DNA of 64,000 bases from Clostridia bacterium (GTDB lineage: Bacteria; Bacillota; Clostridia; Oscillospirales; Oscillospiraceae). The translations under genes were made by a program, and so were the position numbers. The DNA lies in assembly GCA_009929315.1 (NCBI GenBank), contig SAAS01000002.1, positions 1 to 64,000 on the forward strand, read 5' to 3'. The notes beneath the pieces are model-generated. The model had not been told where the DNA came from, did no database searches, and saw only the letters and a program-made list of their open reading frames with translations. Below, in pieces: positions 31,869 through 41,331 of the stretch (position 1 is its first letter; the number at the start of each line of letters is the position of its first letter).

Positions 31869-32870
31869 TTACAGCCAGCTTTCTTCGATTTCGTGCGTCT
31901 TTGCGCGGGTCATGAGCGCGGAAAAAGTTTCCTTAAGCGGCGAGCCCTTATACAGCACGTTATAGGTAGCCTCCGTTATCGGCATTTCAACCCCGCATTT
32001 CTGAGCCATAGCAAAACCCGAGGCCGCGGCATAGTATCCCTCAACGACCGCGCCGACCTGCTTCATCGCCTCCTGCGGTTCCATCCCCGCTCCTATAAGA
32101 AGTCCCGCGCGCCTGTTGCGGGAATGCTCAGAGGTACAGGTAACTATTAAATCGCCCATGCCTGCAAGTCCCGCGAAGGTTTCCTTGCGTCCGCCCATTT
32201 TTGCGCCAACTCTGGCTATCTCGGTAAGCCCGCGTGTCATGAGCATTGCCTTCGTGTTGTCACCAAATCCCATACCGTCACAGGCGCCGGCGCAAAGAGC
32301 TATTACGTTTTTAAGAGCTCCGCCAAGCTCAACGCCGATAATATCACTTGAAGCGTAAACCCGGAAGCGCTCGTTCATAAACAAATCCTGAATAAGCTCA
32401 GCGACAGACGTATCCGAGCAGGCGGCTACACAAGCTGTCGGGATTCCTCGGCCGACCTCCTCCGCGTGAGAAGGTCCCGAAAGCGCGGCGACGATGTTTT
32501 TTCCGTGAAGCTCCTCGTCAATCACCTGTGAAAGGCGCAGAGCGCTTTTATTTTCAATGCCCTTGGCGACTGATACAACCACAGCCCCGCTCGAAATCAG
32601 CGGTGAAATCCTTGCGGCCGTTTCACGAACCGCAAAGGAGGGTGTGGCCATAACAACAATGTCCGCTCCGATTACGCACGAGAGCTCCGAACTCAGCTTA
32701 AGATTTTGCGGAATTGGCACTCCCCTTAAGAACGGGTTTTCGCCCGTTTTTCTCATCGTTTCGGTTTCTTTCTCAAAAAACGACCAAAGCGTCACATCAT
32801 GTCCGTTTTCATTAAGGAGCAGCGAAAGTGCTGTCCCCCATGCGCCGCTGCCTACAACCGTTATTTTCAT
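31869..32870 (-). CDS. gpsA: Glycerol-3-phosphate dehydrogenase [NAD(P)+]
   Basis: 333 residues. It reduces dihydroxyacetone phosphate to sn-glycerol 3-phosphate for membrane lipids. The N-terminal dinucleotide motif is GSGAWGTALS (7-16); SVAKGIE, ALSGPSHAEEV and the catalytic-lysine region VELGGALKNVIALCAG are present, as is GLAGMGDLIVTC. It is a single gene here, not paired with plsY or der. Confidence 0.97.
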   Translation of the reverse strand: MKITVVGSGAWGTALSLLLNENGHDVTLWSFFEKETETMRKTGENPFLRGVPIPQNLKLSSELSCVIGADIVVMATPSFAVRETAARISPLISSGAVVVSVAKGIENKSALRLSQVIDEELHGKNIVAALSGPSHAEEVGRGIPTACVAACSDTSVAELIQDLFMNERFRVYASSDIIGVELGGALKNVIALCAGACDGMGFGDNTKAMLMTRGLTEIARVGAKMGGRKETFAGLAGMGDLIVTCTSEHSRNRRAGLLIGAGMEPQEAMKQVGAVVEGYYAAASGFAMAQKCGVEMPITEATYNVLYKGSPLKETFSALMTRAKTHEIEESWL

Positions 32871-33167
32871 GCGGTTTCCCCTTATCTCTTGCTTTAGGAT
32901 AATTAGCTATACAATATTATCTTATAACGATATTATTCAAGTGGTTCTCTTTTAAAAAATCGCTGCACTGTCCGGATTTCATTAAACCTATCGCAGCGCG
33001 AAATAGCAAACGACGGTAAGCTGCCCCGCGGTTTCGGATATATAATAATCCACAACCGCTCAAAACGCAAGCACCGCCGTCTGCTATTCATAGTTATTTT
33101 ACATATTTAGAATTAGGTTCCTGTACTCATTTGCTGAATTATGGTTTATCGGACTTAAAACTTTTTC
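32871..33167. other. Intergenic region without a recognised gene
   Basis: This 297-bp stretch between gpsA and the end of trpB should hold the gpsA promoter (AT-rich near 32900-32940). I see no convincing terminator for trpB, RNA gene or ORF. Confidence 0.6.
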
Positions 33168-34415
33168 TCAGTCAAGATTGAATTTCTCGCCGTAACCGTA
33201 GTTTTCATAGATATAGTCAATATCCTTGTCGCCGCGTCCGGAGAGATTGACCAGGATAGTTCCGTCCTTATGCTCCTTGGCATATTTAAGAGCGTAGGCA
33301 AGGCCGTGGCTTGATTCGATGGCGGGGATAATTCCCTCGTTACGGCAAAGCAGGAAATAGGCCTCAATAGCTTCGTCATCGGTGACGGACTTATAGTTTA
33401 CTCTTCCGAGGTCGTGCAGATAGGCGTGTTCCGGTCCGACAGAGGGATAGTCAAGACCGCTTGCGCAGGAATACACGGGAGCCGGCTCACCGTTTGCGTC
33501 CTTGAGCATAATACTTTCAAAGCCGTGCATAACGCCCTTTTCTCCGAAGGTAATGGAAGCTGCGTGGTCGCCGAGTGTTTCACCCTTGCCCATGGGCTCG
33601 ACACCGTAGATTTCAACGGGGTCGGCAAGGAAGGCCGAGAAAAGACCCATTGCGTTAGAACCGCCGCCGACACAGGCGCAGATAGCGTCAGGCAGGCTGC
33701 CCGTCATCTCCTTGAACTGGTCACGCGCTTCAAAGCCGACAACCGACTGGAAATCGCGCACCATCATCGGGAACGGGTGCGGTCCGACAACGGAGCCTAT
33801 GCAGTAAATCGCGTCCTTGTATTCGTGCATATAACCCTCAAAAGCCGCGTCAACCGCCTCCTTAAGAGTTTTAAGACCGTGACTTACGGGAATGACTCTT
33901 GCGCCGAGCATTCTCATGCGGGTCACGTTGGGAGCCTGCTTTTTGATATCGACTTCGCCCATGTAAACGTCACATTCCATTCCGAAATATGCCGCCGCCG
34001 TAGCCAGAGCCACGCCATGCTGCCCTGCGCCGGTTTCCGCAATAATCTTCTTTTTACCCATAAATTTCGCAAGCAGACCCTCGCCCATGCAGTGATTGAG
34101 TTTGTGAGCTCCTGTGTGGTTCAGATCCTCGCGCTTGAGGTAAATCTGCGCGCCGCCGATTTTTCTTGAAAGGCGTTCGCAATGATATACGGGGGTCGGA
34201 CGACCCTGAAATTCTTTGCGTATACGGCGAAGCTCGCTTATAAACTGGGCGCTGTTGCAGATTGTGTTGTAAGCTTCGATTATTTCTTCAAAGGCAGGTA
34301 TAAGGTCGGGCGGAAGATAAGCTCCGCCGTATTCACCGTAGCGTCCGTCTTTGGTCGGGGTATTCTTAAGGTATGTTTCAAATCCTTTGTTGGGGTTCTC
34401 ATAATTTGCATTCAT
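33168..34415 (-). CDS. trpB: Tryptophan synthase beta chain
   Basis: 415 residues. It makes tryptophan from indole (or from the alpha subunit) and serine with PLP. The PLP lysine is in HTGAHKLNH (Lys105); the phosphate loop is [18 protein letters not shown] is typical TrpB1. No trpA or other trp gene is adjacent, so it may salvage indole. A tryptophan-type T-box leader lies upstream, after a promoter at 34849-34877, so expression should rise when tRNA-Trp is uncharged. Confidence 0.96.
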   Translation of the reverse strand: MNANYENPNKGFETYLKNTPTKDGRYGEYGGAYLPPDLIPAFEEIIEAYNTICNSAQFISELRRIRKEFQGRPTPVYHCERLSRKIGGAQIYLKREDLNHTGAHKLNHCMGEGLLAKFMGKKKIIAETGAGQHGVALATAAAYFGMECDVYMGEVDIKKQAPNVTRMRMLGARVIPVSHGLKTLKEAVDAAFEGYMHEYKDAIYCIGSVVGPHPFPMMVRDFQSVVGFEARDQFKEMTGSLPDAICACVGGGSNAMGLFSAFLADPVEIYGVEPMGKGETLGDHAASITFGEKGVMHGFESIMLKDANGEPAPVYSCASGLDYPSVGPEHAYLHDLGRVNYKSVTDDEAIEAYFLLCRNEGIIPAIESSHGLAYALKYAKEHKDGTILVNLSGRGDKDIDYIYENYGYGEKFNLD

Positions 34416-34565
34416 GATTATATCTCCTTAAATAATATTTTATTTTTTTATTATGACACTTTGCAGCGTGAAGTGTCGCCGGGTCTTAGTATATTTAATT
34501 TTTTAAAGAAAACACTCTTGTCTTTGCGCCATCGCAAAAGTCCCATGTTTAACCCCCTTAAACGA

Positions 34566-34842
34566 CAAAAAAAGCCTTTGTCCAATTCTTAGGACAAAGA
34601 CTCAAAGCCTCTGCGGTACCACCTAAGTTGACGAAAAACTCGCCCCCTCACGACACACAAAATGTGTCTGCACGTTTTACGGGTTGCACTCCCGTCGGCC
34701 ATTACTAACGCTTCAGCGCTTTCCTGCCGCCCTCACAAGTCCATTCACATACACGCTCGCTGCGACAATTCCACCGCCTGCCGCTCTCTTTGAACCGCTC
34801 TTGCATGCTACTAACTCTTGATCATCGGTTTTCTATTCGATT
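34566..34842 (-). promoter_or_regulatory. T-box leader, probably tRNA-Trp-responsive, controlling trpB
   Basis: Read on the minus strand, the leader ends with the T-box core AGGTGGTACCGCAGAGG, followed by a terminator hairpin CTTTGTCC / GGACAAAGG and TTTTTTT at about 34566-34598. An AGAGAGCGGCAGGCGG-like stem I distal region and the stem III AGGGCGGCAGGAAAGCGC lie upstream. In the presumed specifier loop the sequence GTGAATGGACTTG has TGG at 34743-34741, the tryptophan codon, matching the downstream trpB. The codon choice is by eye; secondary structure was not computed. Confidence 0.9.
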
Positions 34843-34848
34843 GCCCTG

Positions 34849-34877
34849 ATGTTAACACTTCAAAAAACTCTTGTCAA
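34849..34877 (-). promoter_or_regulatory. Promoter of the T-box-trpB transcript
   Basis: On the minus strand, consensus TTGACA (34877-34872), a 17-bp spacer and TAACAT (34854-34849). Confidence 0.75.
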
Positions 34878-34997
34878 CAGTTTTTTTCTTTTATACAAAA
34901 GAATTTTTTCTGCTTCCGGAAATCCGCTTGCATTTGTTTGTAAGCTTTGTGTCATTCTATGCCGGTATGCTGACAGAAGATTCCGAAGTGATAAACA

Positions 34998-35032
34998 AGC
35001 ACCCGAAAAGGCTTATGGCTTTTTCGGGTGCT
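34998..35032. terminator. Terminator downstream of proA
   Basis: AGCACCCGAAAA / TTTTCGGGTGCT forms a 12-bp stem. Confidence 0.85.
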
Positions 35033-35055
35033 AATATATTATGTTAACCTATTAT

Positions 35056-36303
35056 TCAGCGTATCTGACCGTTCCCGTATATTACATATTTGCAGCTTGT
35101 CATTTCACGAAGGCCCATCGGACCGCGGGCGTGCATCTTCTGTGTTGAAATTCCGATTTCGGCACCGAGTCCGAACTCTCCCCCGTCTGTGAAACGCGTT
35201 GAAGCGTTAACATAAACCGCGGCGGCATCGACTTCGTTTAAAAAGCGCTGTGCTTTTGTGTAATTGTCGGTTACGATGGCTTCCGAATGTTCAGTGCCGT
35301 AGCGTGCGATGTGGTTCATGGCTTCATCAATATCCGCGACGATTTTTATAGCCAGAATATAGTCGTCATATTCGGTTTCCCAGTCGGCGTCGGTGGCGGC
35401 TATCGCGGCATTACCCAGTATTTTAAGGGCTTTCGGGTCACAACGAAGCTCGACGTTGTATTTATTGAGACGGGGCAAAACAAGGGGTAAAAACTCCTCG
35501 GCTACCGTCTCGTGAACCAGCAATGTCTCCATTGAGTTGCACACGGAGGGACGGCTGCACTTGGCATTTTCGACGATTTTAGCCGCCATTTCAAGGTCGG
35601 CCTCGGAGTCCACATAGACATGGCAATTGCCTATACCCGTTTCGATTACCGGCACACTCGCATTCTCGACAACGGACTTAATCAGCCCGCTTCCGCCGCG
35701 GGGAATCAAGACATTCACATATTCGCGAAGCCCCATAAGCTCCTTGGCACTCTCGCGCGAGGTATCCCGAACTAGGCTAATGCAGTCCTCAGGCAGTCCC
35801 GCACCCGCGAGGGCTTCACGCATTATGTCTACCAACACCGAGTTGGAATTTATGGCCTCTTTGCCTCCGCGTAGGATGCATGCGTTGCCCGACTTAAGGC
35901 AAAGGGCAGCCGCGTCCACCGTCACATTCGGCCTTGCTTCGTAAATTATTCCTATGACGCCCAGAGGCACGCGCTTTTTACCGATGGTCAGTCCGTTCGG
36001 GCGATCCGACATGGAAATCACTTCGCCTATCGGATCGGAAAGCGAGATTAACTCGGAAACGCTTTGAGAAATTCCGTCGATACGCTCCTGTGTAAGCAGC
36101 AGTCTGTCCAGAAAAGCACGCTTGATTCCCGAATTTTCTGCAGTTTCAATGTCAGCGGCATTCGCCGCCAATATGCGATCCTTGTTTTTTAGAAGTGCAA
36201 GGCGAATTGCTTCGAGCGCGTCATTTTTTTTGGTGGTTCCCGCAACGGCGAGAACTCGGGCGGCTTTTTTCGCGGCAGCGCCCATTATTTCAAGCTCTGT
36301 CAT
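35056..36303 (-). CDS. proA: Gamma-glutamyl phosphate reductase
   Basis: 415 residues. It reduces glutamyl-5-phosphate to glutamate-5-semialdehyde with NADPH in proline synthesis. The catalytic Cys is in RPSVCNSMET (Cys255); GVIGIIYEARPNVTVD and PRGGSGLI are family motifs, and the end HARGPMGLREMTS is diagnostic. It follows proB with a 140-bp gap holding a hairpin. Confidence 0.97.
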   Translation of the reverse strand: MTELEIMGAAAKKAARVLAVAGTTKKNDALEAIRLALLKNKDRILAANAADIETAENSGIKRAFLDRLLLTQERIDGISQSVSELISLSDPIGEVISMSDRPNGLTIGKKRVPLGVIGIIYEARPNVTVDAAALCLKSGNACILRGGKEAINSNSVLVDIMREALAGAGLPEDCISLVRDTSRESAKELMGLREYVNVLIPRGGSGLIKSVVENASVPVIETGIGNCHVYVDSEADLEMAAKIVENAKCSRPSVCNSMETLLVHETVAEEFLPLVLPRLNKYNVELRCDPKALKILGNAAIAATDADWETEYDDYILAIKIVADIDEAMNHIARYGTEHSEAIVTDNYTKAQRFLNEVDAAAVYVNASTRFTDGGEFGLGAEIGISTQKMHARGPMGLREMTSCKYVIYGNGQIR

Positions 36304-36418
36304 TTATAACCATTCCTTTCTTTGCTTTCAACACACAAAAACAACCATGAAATGGAATGGTTATAGATGTGCATGTATTGCGGTTGCCATAGGCGAGCAA
36401 CACGCACTTGAAATCAAA

Positions 36419-36441
36419 TAGGTTTGAAACTTTTTCAAACC
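36419..36441 (-). other. Hairpin between proB and proA
   Basis: AGGTTTGAAA-ctt-TTTCAAACCT immediately follows the proB stop on the minus strand. It may act as a partial terminator or mRNA stabiliser, making proA less abundant than proB or changing its stability. Confidence 0.55.
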
Positions 36442-36443
36442 TG

Positions 36444-37256
36444 TCATCTCTTTCCCAGAAAAAGTGTTCCTGCGGCCTTCCCCGAAACAATATCGTAGAG
36501 CACTTCGGGCGTACTCCCGTTGGCTATGTACATATCAATGCCGTTTTTCGTGGCCAGTTCCGCCGCCTGAAGCTTGGTTATCATGCCGCCTGTTCCGCGG
36601 CTGCAGCCCGCTCCGCCCGCCAGAGAACGGATATTGTCGTCAATTTCTTTTACCTCGCGGATTAGCTGAGCGCTCGGGTTTTCGGTCGGGTCGCTGTCGA
36701 AAAGTCCGTCGATGTCGGAAAGCAGAACAAGCTTATCCGCTCCGCAGAGCACCGCGACAACAGCGGAAAGCGTGTCGTTGTCGCCGAACACCTTGTGTTC
36801 TTCATTGTCGGCTTCAATCTCAGCATAGCTCACCGAGTCGTTTTCGTTCACAATGGGAATTATGCCCATCTCCAGAAGAGAATTGAAGGTATTTGTAAGG
36901 TTGTGCTTTTTCTCAGGATTATCTACATCCTCGCCTGTCAGAAGAATCTGAGCGACAATTTTTCCGTATTCTCCGAAAAACTTATCATAAAGGTGCATAA
37001 GCTCGCACTGTCCAACTGCGGCGGCCGCCTGCTTTTGGCTTAGAATGCTTGGGCGCTCCTTCATCTGGAGTTTCCCCGCTCCGACGGCAATAGCTCCTGA
37101 CGATACCAATATTACCTCGTTACCCATGTTACTGATGTCCGACAGCACACGTGTGAGCGCGTCAAAACTGCGAAAATTCAGAGTTCCGCCCTCATGCGTA
37201 AGCGTGGAGGTGCCGACCTTCACTACTATTTTGATTTTATGAGTTTTGACGTTCAT
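36444..37256 (-). CDS. proB: Glutamate 5-kinase, short form without PUA domain
   Basis: 270 residues. It phosphorylates glutamate in proline synthesis. VKVGTSTLT is at the N-terminus, VSSGAIAVGAG follows, VNENDSV and FGDNDTLSAVVA form the substrate and ATP sites, and GGMITKLQAAELAT is present. The family often has a C-terminal PUA domain (total about 370); it is absent here, as in some clostridia. In such forms proline feedback may be altered, though the amino acid kinase domain alone is active. Confidence 0.96.
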   Translation of the reverse strand: MNVKTHKIKIVVKVGTSTLTHEGGTLNFRSFDALTRVLSDISNMGNEVILVSSGAIAVGAGKLQMKERPSILSQKQAAAAVGQCELMHLYDKFFGEYGKIVAQILLTGEDVDNPEKKHNLTNTFNSLLEMGIIPIVNENDSVSYAEIEADNEEHKVFGDNDTLSAVVAVLCGADKLVLLSDIDGLFDSDPTENPSAQLIREVKEIDDNIRSLAGGAGCSRGTGGMITKLQAAELATKNGIDMYIANGSTPEVLYDIVSGKAAGTLFLGKR

Positions 37257-37416
37257 AATCAGTTCCCTTTCGTGCTTTAGCTTAGTATACCACTGAAATC
37301 ATGATTTGCAAGGAGGTGAATAGCAGCGCAAACTGCACTTATGCCTGTTTTTTTGCGCACCAAATTGTTGAAATAACGGAGCCGACGCAATCGACGCGGC
37401 AGCTCCGGCTTAATAA

Positions 37417-38280
37417 TCAGACTTTTCCAAGCTCCGCAATTTTGTTGGAAATCACCGCAAAGCCTCCGATATCCAGCGTTTCACCGCGAATTTTCTCGTC
37501 ATAACCGCAGGACACGATTACCTCTTGAAGTTCTTCCTTGGAGTAACCCGAAAGCCCTGAAGTCAGCGCGTTTAAAAGCGTCTTTCTACGCTGATTGAAG
37601 GAGGCGCGAACCACGGCGAAAAAGAGCTTTTCGTCCGTAACATTTGCCGCAGCTTCACGGCGAGTAGTGAGCTTAATAACGCTGGATACAACCTTCGGCG
37701 CGGGCATGAAGCAGTCGGGCGTAACGTCAAAGAGGATTTCAGGCTCCGTATGCCAGTTTGTATAGACCGTGAAGGCACCGTAGTCGCTCGTTCCCGCTTT
37801 CGCGCAGATTCGAAGCGCAACCTCGCGCTGAACCATCAGCGTCATGCTCTCGAAGCAGTCCGCCTCGATAAAGGCAGAAATGAGCGGGCTTGTTATATTA
37901 TAGGGAAGGTTCGCGCAGACCACAGGTCTCAACCCCTCGAAGTTCTCTTTAACAATTTCGGCAATATTAAGTTTCAGAACATCTCCGAAAAGAACCTTCG
38001 TATTTTCCCAGTCCTTCAAAGTTTCGTCAAGGACAGGAGCAAGAGCTTTGTCAAGCTCCACGGCAACTACCTTACCGGCATGCTTTGAAAGCTGCACCGT
38101 AAGGCAGCCGATTCCCGGGCCGACCTCAAAAACACCTGTTTTTTCGTCCAATCCCGCCATCTCGGCGATCTGCTCAGGTACCCACGAGGCGATCAGAAAG
38201 TTCTGACCCATGGATTTTGAAAAGCGAAAACCCTGCCCCGAGAGCAACGCTCTGATTTGACCGATATCACATAAATCCAT
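37417..38280 (-). CDS. rsmA: 16S rRNA (adenine(1518)-N(6)/adenine(1519)-N(6))-dimethyltransferase
   Basis: 287 residues (KsgA). It dimethylates two adenines in helix 45 of 16S rRNA late in small-subunit assembly. The SAM motif is EVGPGIGCLT (51-60), and the catalytic NLPYNITSP (near 125-133) is clear; the start QNFLIAS is typical. It is the last gene of the ylxM-ffh-trmD-coaW-GNAT chain, 14 bp after the GNAT gene. A weak hairpin at about 37378-37407 may end the transcript. Confidence 0.97.
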   Translation of the reverse strand: MDLCDIGQIRALLSGQGFRFSKSMGQNFLIASWVPEQIAEMAGLDEKTGVFEVGPGIGCLTVQLSKHAGKVVAVELDKALAPVLDETLKDWENTKVLFGDVLKLNIAEIVKENFEGLRPVVCANLPYNITSPLISAFIEADCFESMTLMVQREVALRICAKAGTSDYGAFTVYTNWHTEPEILFDVTPDCFMPAPKVVSSVIKLTTRREAAANVTDEKLFFAVVRASFNQRRKTLLNALTSGLSGYSKEELQEVIVSCGYDEKIRGETLDIGGFAVISNKIAELGKV

Positions 38281-38294
38281 AAAGCTCCTTAAGA

Positions 38295-38813
38295 TTAAAG
38301 CAGTTTTTCATAGCAGACGCGCTCGCTTTGAGCCTCTTTTCCGCTGTCTAAATAGATAGTTCCGCAATGGACAAAGCCGCTTCTTTCGAGGAGTGCCCGC
38401 ATAGCCTTATTATCACGGTGAGTGTCGCCGCGCACGCTGGAAAAGCCTCGTTCTCTAGCCATGATATCCACATAGGACAACATTTCACGCGCTATTCCCT
38501 TTCCGCGATATTCATTGCCAACTGCGGCACGGTGGAACACCGTGTAAGGAACTTCTCCCGTCCGCCAGCTTCCGTCAAAGACACGCTTGTAGCTCTCCTC
38601 ATTTTCAAAGAAAACCGATATGACACCGGCTATCTTTCCTTCAAGCATAAATACATGGCAGGAGCCCTTTTCAATGTCTGCTTCAAAAGCCTCACGAGTC
38701 GGATAGCCGTTCTGCCACTGGTCAACGCCGCTCTCCTTGAGGAAACGCTGCGCATCCCCGACTATCTCCATAATTCGGTCAAGGTCTTCGTGGCTCGCAA
38801 GCTTATGCTCCAT
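38295..38813 (-). CDS. GNAT-family N-acetyltransferase
   Basis: 172 residues from the ATG at 38813, chosen for the AAGGAGGG 7 bp upstream. The acetyl-CoA loop is NEYRGKGIAREML (motif A) and the substrate helix DNKAMRALLERSGFVHCG is typical of the RimI-like/GNAT fold. It overlaps the coaW end by 11 bp. The acceptor is unknown; the translation-gene neighbourhood allows a ribosomal-protein role but does not prove it. Confidence 0.9.
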   Translation of the reverse strand: MEHKLASHEDLDRIMEIVGDAQRFLKESGVDQWQNGYPTREAFEADIEKGSCHVFMLEGKIAGVISVFFENEESYKRVFDGSWRTGEVPYTVFHRAAVGNEYRGKGIAREMLSYVDIMARERGFSSVRGDTHRDNKAMRALLERSGFVHCGTIYLDSGKEAQSERVCYEKLL

Positions 38814-39612
38814 TTCGAGCCCTCCTTGCGGCGCCGACCGCCGTTGCGCAGCCGGAGAATTTGGGTATAACGTAGTTAAGCTTATAAAGCTTTGCAAAGT
38901 TGTCATATATGGCTTGCGCCATTTTTGTTTGTGATATTCCACCGGTAATGACGACATTTTTAACGTCAAATCCGTTACAGGCAAGGGCCGCATGAGAGCC
39001 CGCAACCTCCATAACAGTGTTTATAAGGGCGTAGGCCCAGTCGCTCTCTGTCGCGCCGTCACTCGCTTTTGCGAGGTTTGAAGCGGTCAAATCAAGTGGC
39101 AGAGTATCCGTTCCCGCGAATAAATCACCGATTGTTATATCAACAGTCAATCTATTTCCGTTTTCGGCAAGCTCGAAAAACTTGCACATATCGGTAATTC
39201 CGAACATTTTTTTTGAAATTCCGCGAAGAGTTCCGCTCCCGACGCCTGAACCGCCGATGTGCGTGTATTTACCGTTTCTGGCCAATACTATTGACGTGCC
39301 GGTGCCGATACTCACAACAACAGTCTCCTGAAGTCCCGAAAGCCAGGTACCGCCCTCGCCTGTGGCTTCAATTTCGGGAATATGTATTTCCTTCCCGTCA
39401 AAGCCTTCAAAACAGCACTTATCTGCGCCGACTCCAGTGACGGCGAGCGCGTCAACGCTCTCGGCAGATATTTTGTTTTCTGCTAAAAAGTCCTGTACAA
39501 GCTCGGATGCCGACTTTTCGCTGCCAACTATGCTCTTCGTCGCGGTAACCGTGTCGCCGTCCAGCGCAACAATTTTTACCGCGGAGGCTCCCATATCATA
39601 TCCCAGAATCAC
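38803..39612 (-). CDS. coaW: Type II pantothenate kinase
   Basis: 269 residues, the size of the Staphylococcus type II PanK (eukaryote-like). It phosphorylates pantothenate in CoA synthesis and is usually insensitive to CoA feedback. Motifs include the N-terminal GYDMGASAVKI phosphate loop, SIGTGTSIVL, the GGSGVGSGTLRGI loop and the late GGISQ. It overlaps trmD by 4 bp and the GNAT gene by 11 bp, so it is part of that operon. CoA demand may link it to the acyl-CoA metabolism of the host. Confidence 0.88.
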   Translation of the reverse strand: MILGYDMGASAVKIVALDGDTVTATKSIVGSEKSASELVQDFLAENKISAESVDALAVTGVGADKCCFEGFDGKEIHIPEIEATGEGGTWLSGLQETVVVSIGTGTSIVLARNGKYTHIGGSGVGSGTLRGISKKMFGITDMCKFFELAENGNRLTVDITIGDLFAGTDTLPLDLTASNLAKASDGATESDWAYALINTVMEVAGSHAALACNGFDVKNVVITGGISQTKMAQAIYDNFAKLYKLNYVIPKFSGCATAVGAARRARNGA

Positions 39613-40445
39613 TCTTGACCCTCCAAACCATTTTGCTGCCTCGCCTCTTCCGCTTCTATTTCAGCAAGGAGCTTCTTATCCGATTTCTCGGTAAAAGTAA
39701 GTTTTTCGTACATATCCGGTCGGCGTTGCTTTGTGCGGATTATCGACTGCTTGCGCCGCCACTTTTTTACGTTTGCATGGTGCCCGCTTCGGAGTATATC
39801 GGGAACGCCTCTGCCCTCCCAAATTTCGGGACGAGTGTACTGCGGGTACTCCAAAAGACCGTCCCAGTGACTCTCCCCCGTGAAACACTCCTCGTCCGAC
39901 AGTACACCTGGCACCATTCTGCATACACAGTCCGTGATCACCATTGCGGGAATTTCGCCACCCGTCAGGACAAAATCGCCGACGGAAATTTCCTCATCGA
40001 CGCATTCTTCAATAAAGCGCTCGTCAATCCCCTCGTAGTGTCCGCAGACAAGGATAAGGTGGTTGTAATCCTCCTTCAATTGCCGCGCTTTTGACTGGTC
40101 GAATCTTGTCCCTTGCGGCGAGAGATAAATAACACGGCTTTTTCTCTGCCCTGCGCATTCACGGACAAAATCAAGGCAGCTTTTGAGCGGCTGAGCCATC
40201 ATGACGCAACCCCAGCCGCCGCCATAAGGGTAATCATCCACCTGCCCCTGCTTATTTTCCGTAAATTCTCTTATTTGGATACAATTTATTTCAATAATAT
40301 CCTTTACCGCCGCTCTGCCCAAGATACTCTCGCTTAAAACGGCGTTCATTGAGTCAGGAAACAGCGTAAGTATGTCAATTCGCATGAGCGGTTTTTTTTC
40401 ACCGTCGTCACGCTCGATTTTTTCAAAATCAAGGTTTTCGTTCAT
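39609..40445 (-). CDS. trmD: tRNA (guanosine(37)-N1)-methyltransferase
   Basis: 278 residues. It makes m1G37 to prevent +1 frameshifting. The SPOUT knot motifs LVCGHYEGIDERF and VLTGGEIPAMVI are clear. Most TrmD proteins begin at MRIDILTLFP, here residue 21; but AGGAGG lies 5 bp before the ATG at 40445, while only a weak site precedes the internal ATG (40385). I therefore keep the longer form with a charged 20-residue extension. It overlaps coaW by 4 bp. Confidence 0.95.
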   Translation of the reverse strand: MNENLDFEKIERDDGEKKPLMRIDILTLFPDSMNAVLSESILGRAAVKDIIEINCIQIREFTENKQGQVDDYPYGGGWGCVMMAQPLKSCLDFVRECAGQRKSRVIYLSPQGTRFDQSKARQLKEDYNHLILVCGHYEGIDERFIEECVDEEISVGDFVLTGGEIPAMVITDCVCRMVPGVLSDEECFTGESHWDGLLEYPQYTRPEIWEGRGVPDILRSGHHANVKKWRRKQSIIRTKQRRPDMYEKLTFTEKSDKKLLAEIEAEEARQQNGLEGQE

Positions 40446-40474
40446 CCAAACCTCCTGCGCTAATTGATCTGCGC

Positions 40475-40957
40475 CTACATTCCGTCAATCAGACGAACGG
40501 TAATGAGTCCCGCGCTCACGTCTGTTTTTATGATAAACTGCGGAACCGCGGGAATGAGAATCTCTCTTTCTCCCGTCACCACATAGACATTGCCGGCCGG
40601 CAATTCGAGCACTTCGCTGAGCTTGCCGAGTTCTTTGCCGCTCTCGTCTACAACACTTGCTCCTATAATGTCCTGAATGAAAAAAGTTCCGGTTGGGAGC
40701 TTCACCTCGCTCCTGTCGATTGACACAATCTTGTTTTTCAAGATCATCGCCTCGTTGACGCCGGAAACACCCTTAAGCTCCGCAATAAGACACTGCTTGT
40801 GAACCTTGCCAGACAGCAGCTCATAAGGTTTTCCGTCAATATATAAATACTTGAATTTTTTAAGGAACTCGGCGCTGTCGGCCCAAGGTTGGATTTTTAC
40901 CTCACCCTTTATGCCGTGAGTGTTGCAGATTATTCCTGCTTCAAGATATTTTTCCAT
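40475..40957 (-). CDS. rimM: Ribosome maturation factor
   Basis: 160 residues. It helps assemble the 30S head around S19. The N-terminal GIICNTHGIKGEVKIQP and the PRC-barrel-like end GNVYVVTGEREILIPAVPQFI are typical. It sits between khpA and trmD, 29 bp before trmD. A strong hairpin lies in the 131-bp gap before it. Confidence 0.95.
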   Translation of the reverse strand: MEKYLEAGIICNTHGIKGEVKIQPWADSAEFLKKFKYLYIDGKPYELLSGKVHKQCLIAELKGVSGVNEAMILKNKIVSIDRSEVKLPTGTFFIQDIIGASVVDESGKELGKLSEVLELPAGNVYVVTGEREILIPAVPQFIIKTDVSAGLITVRLIDGM

Positions 40958-41052
40958 TAATTATTCTCCAATTAAGATACGCTTGTTCTTTTCCGAAAAC
41001 AATATTTCAAGATATTCTTTAATGCAATCGGTGAAAACAAGCATAAACGTCT

Positions 41053-41082
41053 AAGGGGGACAAAGCTGCCTTTATCCCCCTT
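41053..41082 (-). other. Strong hairpin between khpA and rimM
   Basis: AAGGGGGACAAAG / CTTTATCCCCCTT pairs over 13 bp with one mismatch. On the minus strand it is not followed by a T-run. It may be an attenuator or a processing/stability element dividing the ribosomal protein part of the operon from rimM-trmD. Confidence 0.65.
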
Positions 41083-41088
41083 CGCGTA

Positions 41089-41319
41089 TCAGTCCATGAT
41101 TTCAACGGACACGGTTTTTCCCTGTCTTTGAGCTACGGCGCGCATGAGTATCCGGATTTCCTTAACAATTCGACCCTGTCGGCCGATTATTTTTCCCATG
41201 TCGCCATCCGCGACGCGAACCTCAAAAACGGTTTCGGCGTCGGTTTTTTTCTCGGTGACTGTAACCTCGTCGGGATTATCGACAAGGTTTTTTGCAATGT
41301 AGCTTAAGAGTTCTTTCAT
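41089..41319 (-). CDS. khpA: KH-domain RNA-binding protein KhpA
   Basis: 76 residues with one KH domain (GKIIGRQGRIVKEI, with the GxxG loop IGRQGR). It is an RNA chaperone that partners KhpB/Jag and affects cell elongation in Firmicutes. The position between rpsP and rimM is conserved, 12 bp after rpsP. Confidence 0.95.
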   Translation of the reverse strand: MKELLSYIAKNLVDNPDEVTVTEKKTDAETVFEVRVADGDMGKIIGRQGRIVKEIRILMRAVAQRQGKTVSVEIMD

Positions 41320-41331
41320 GCTCGGCTCTCC

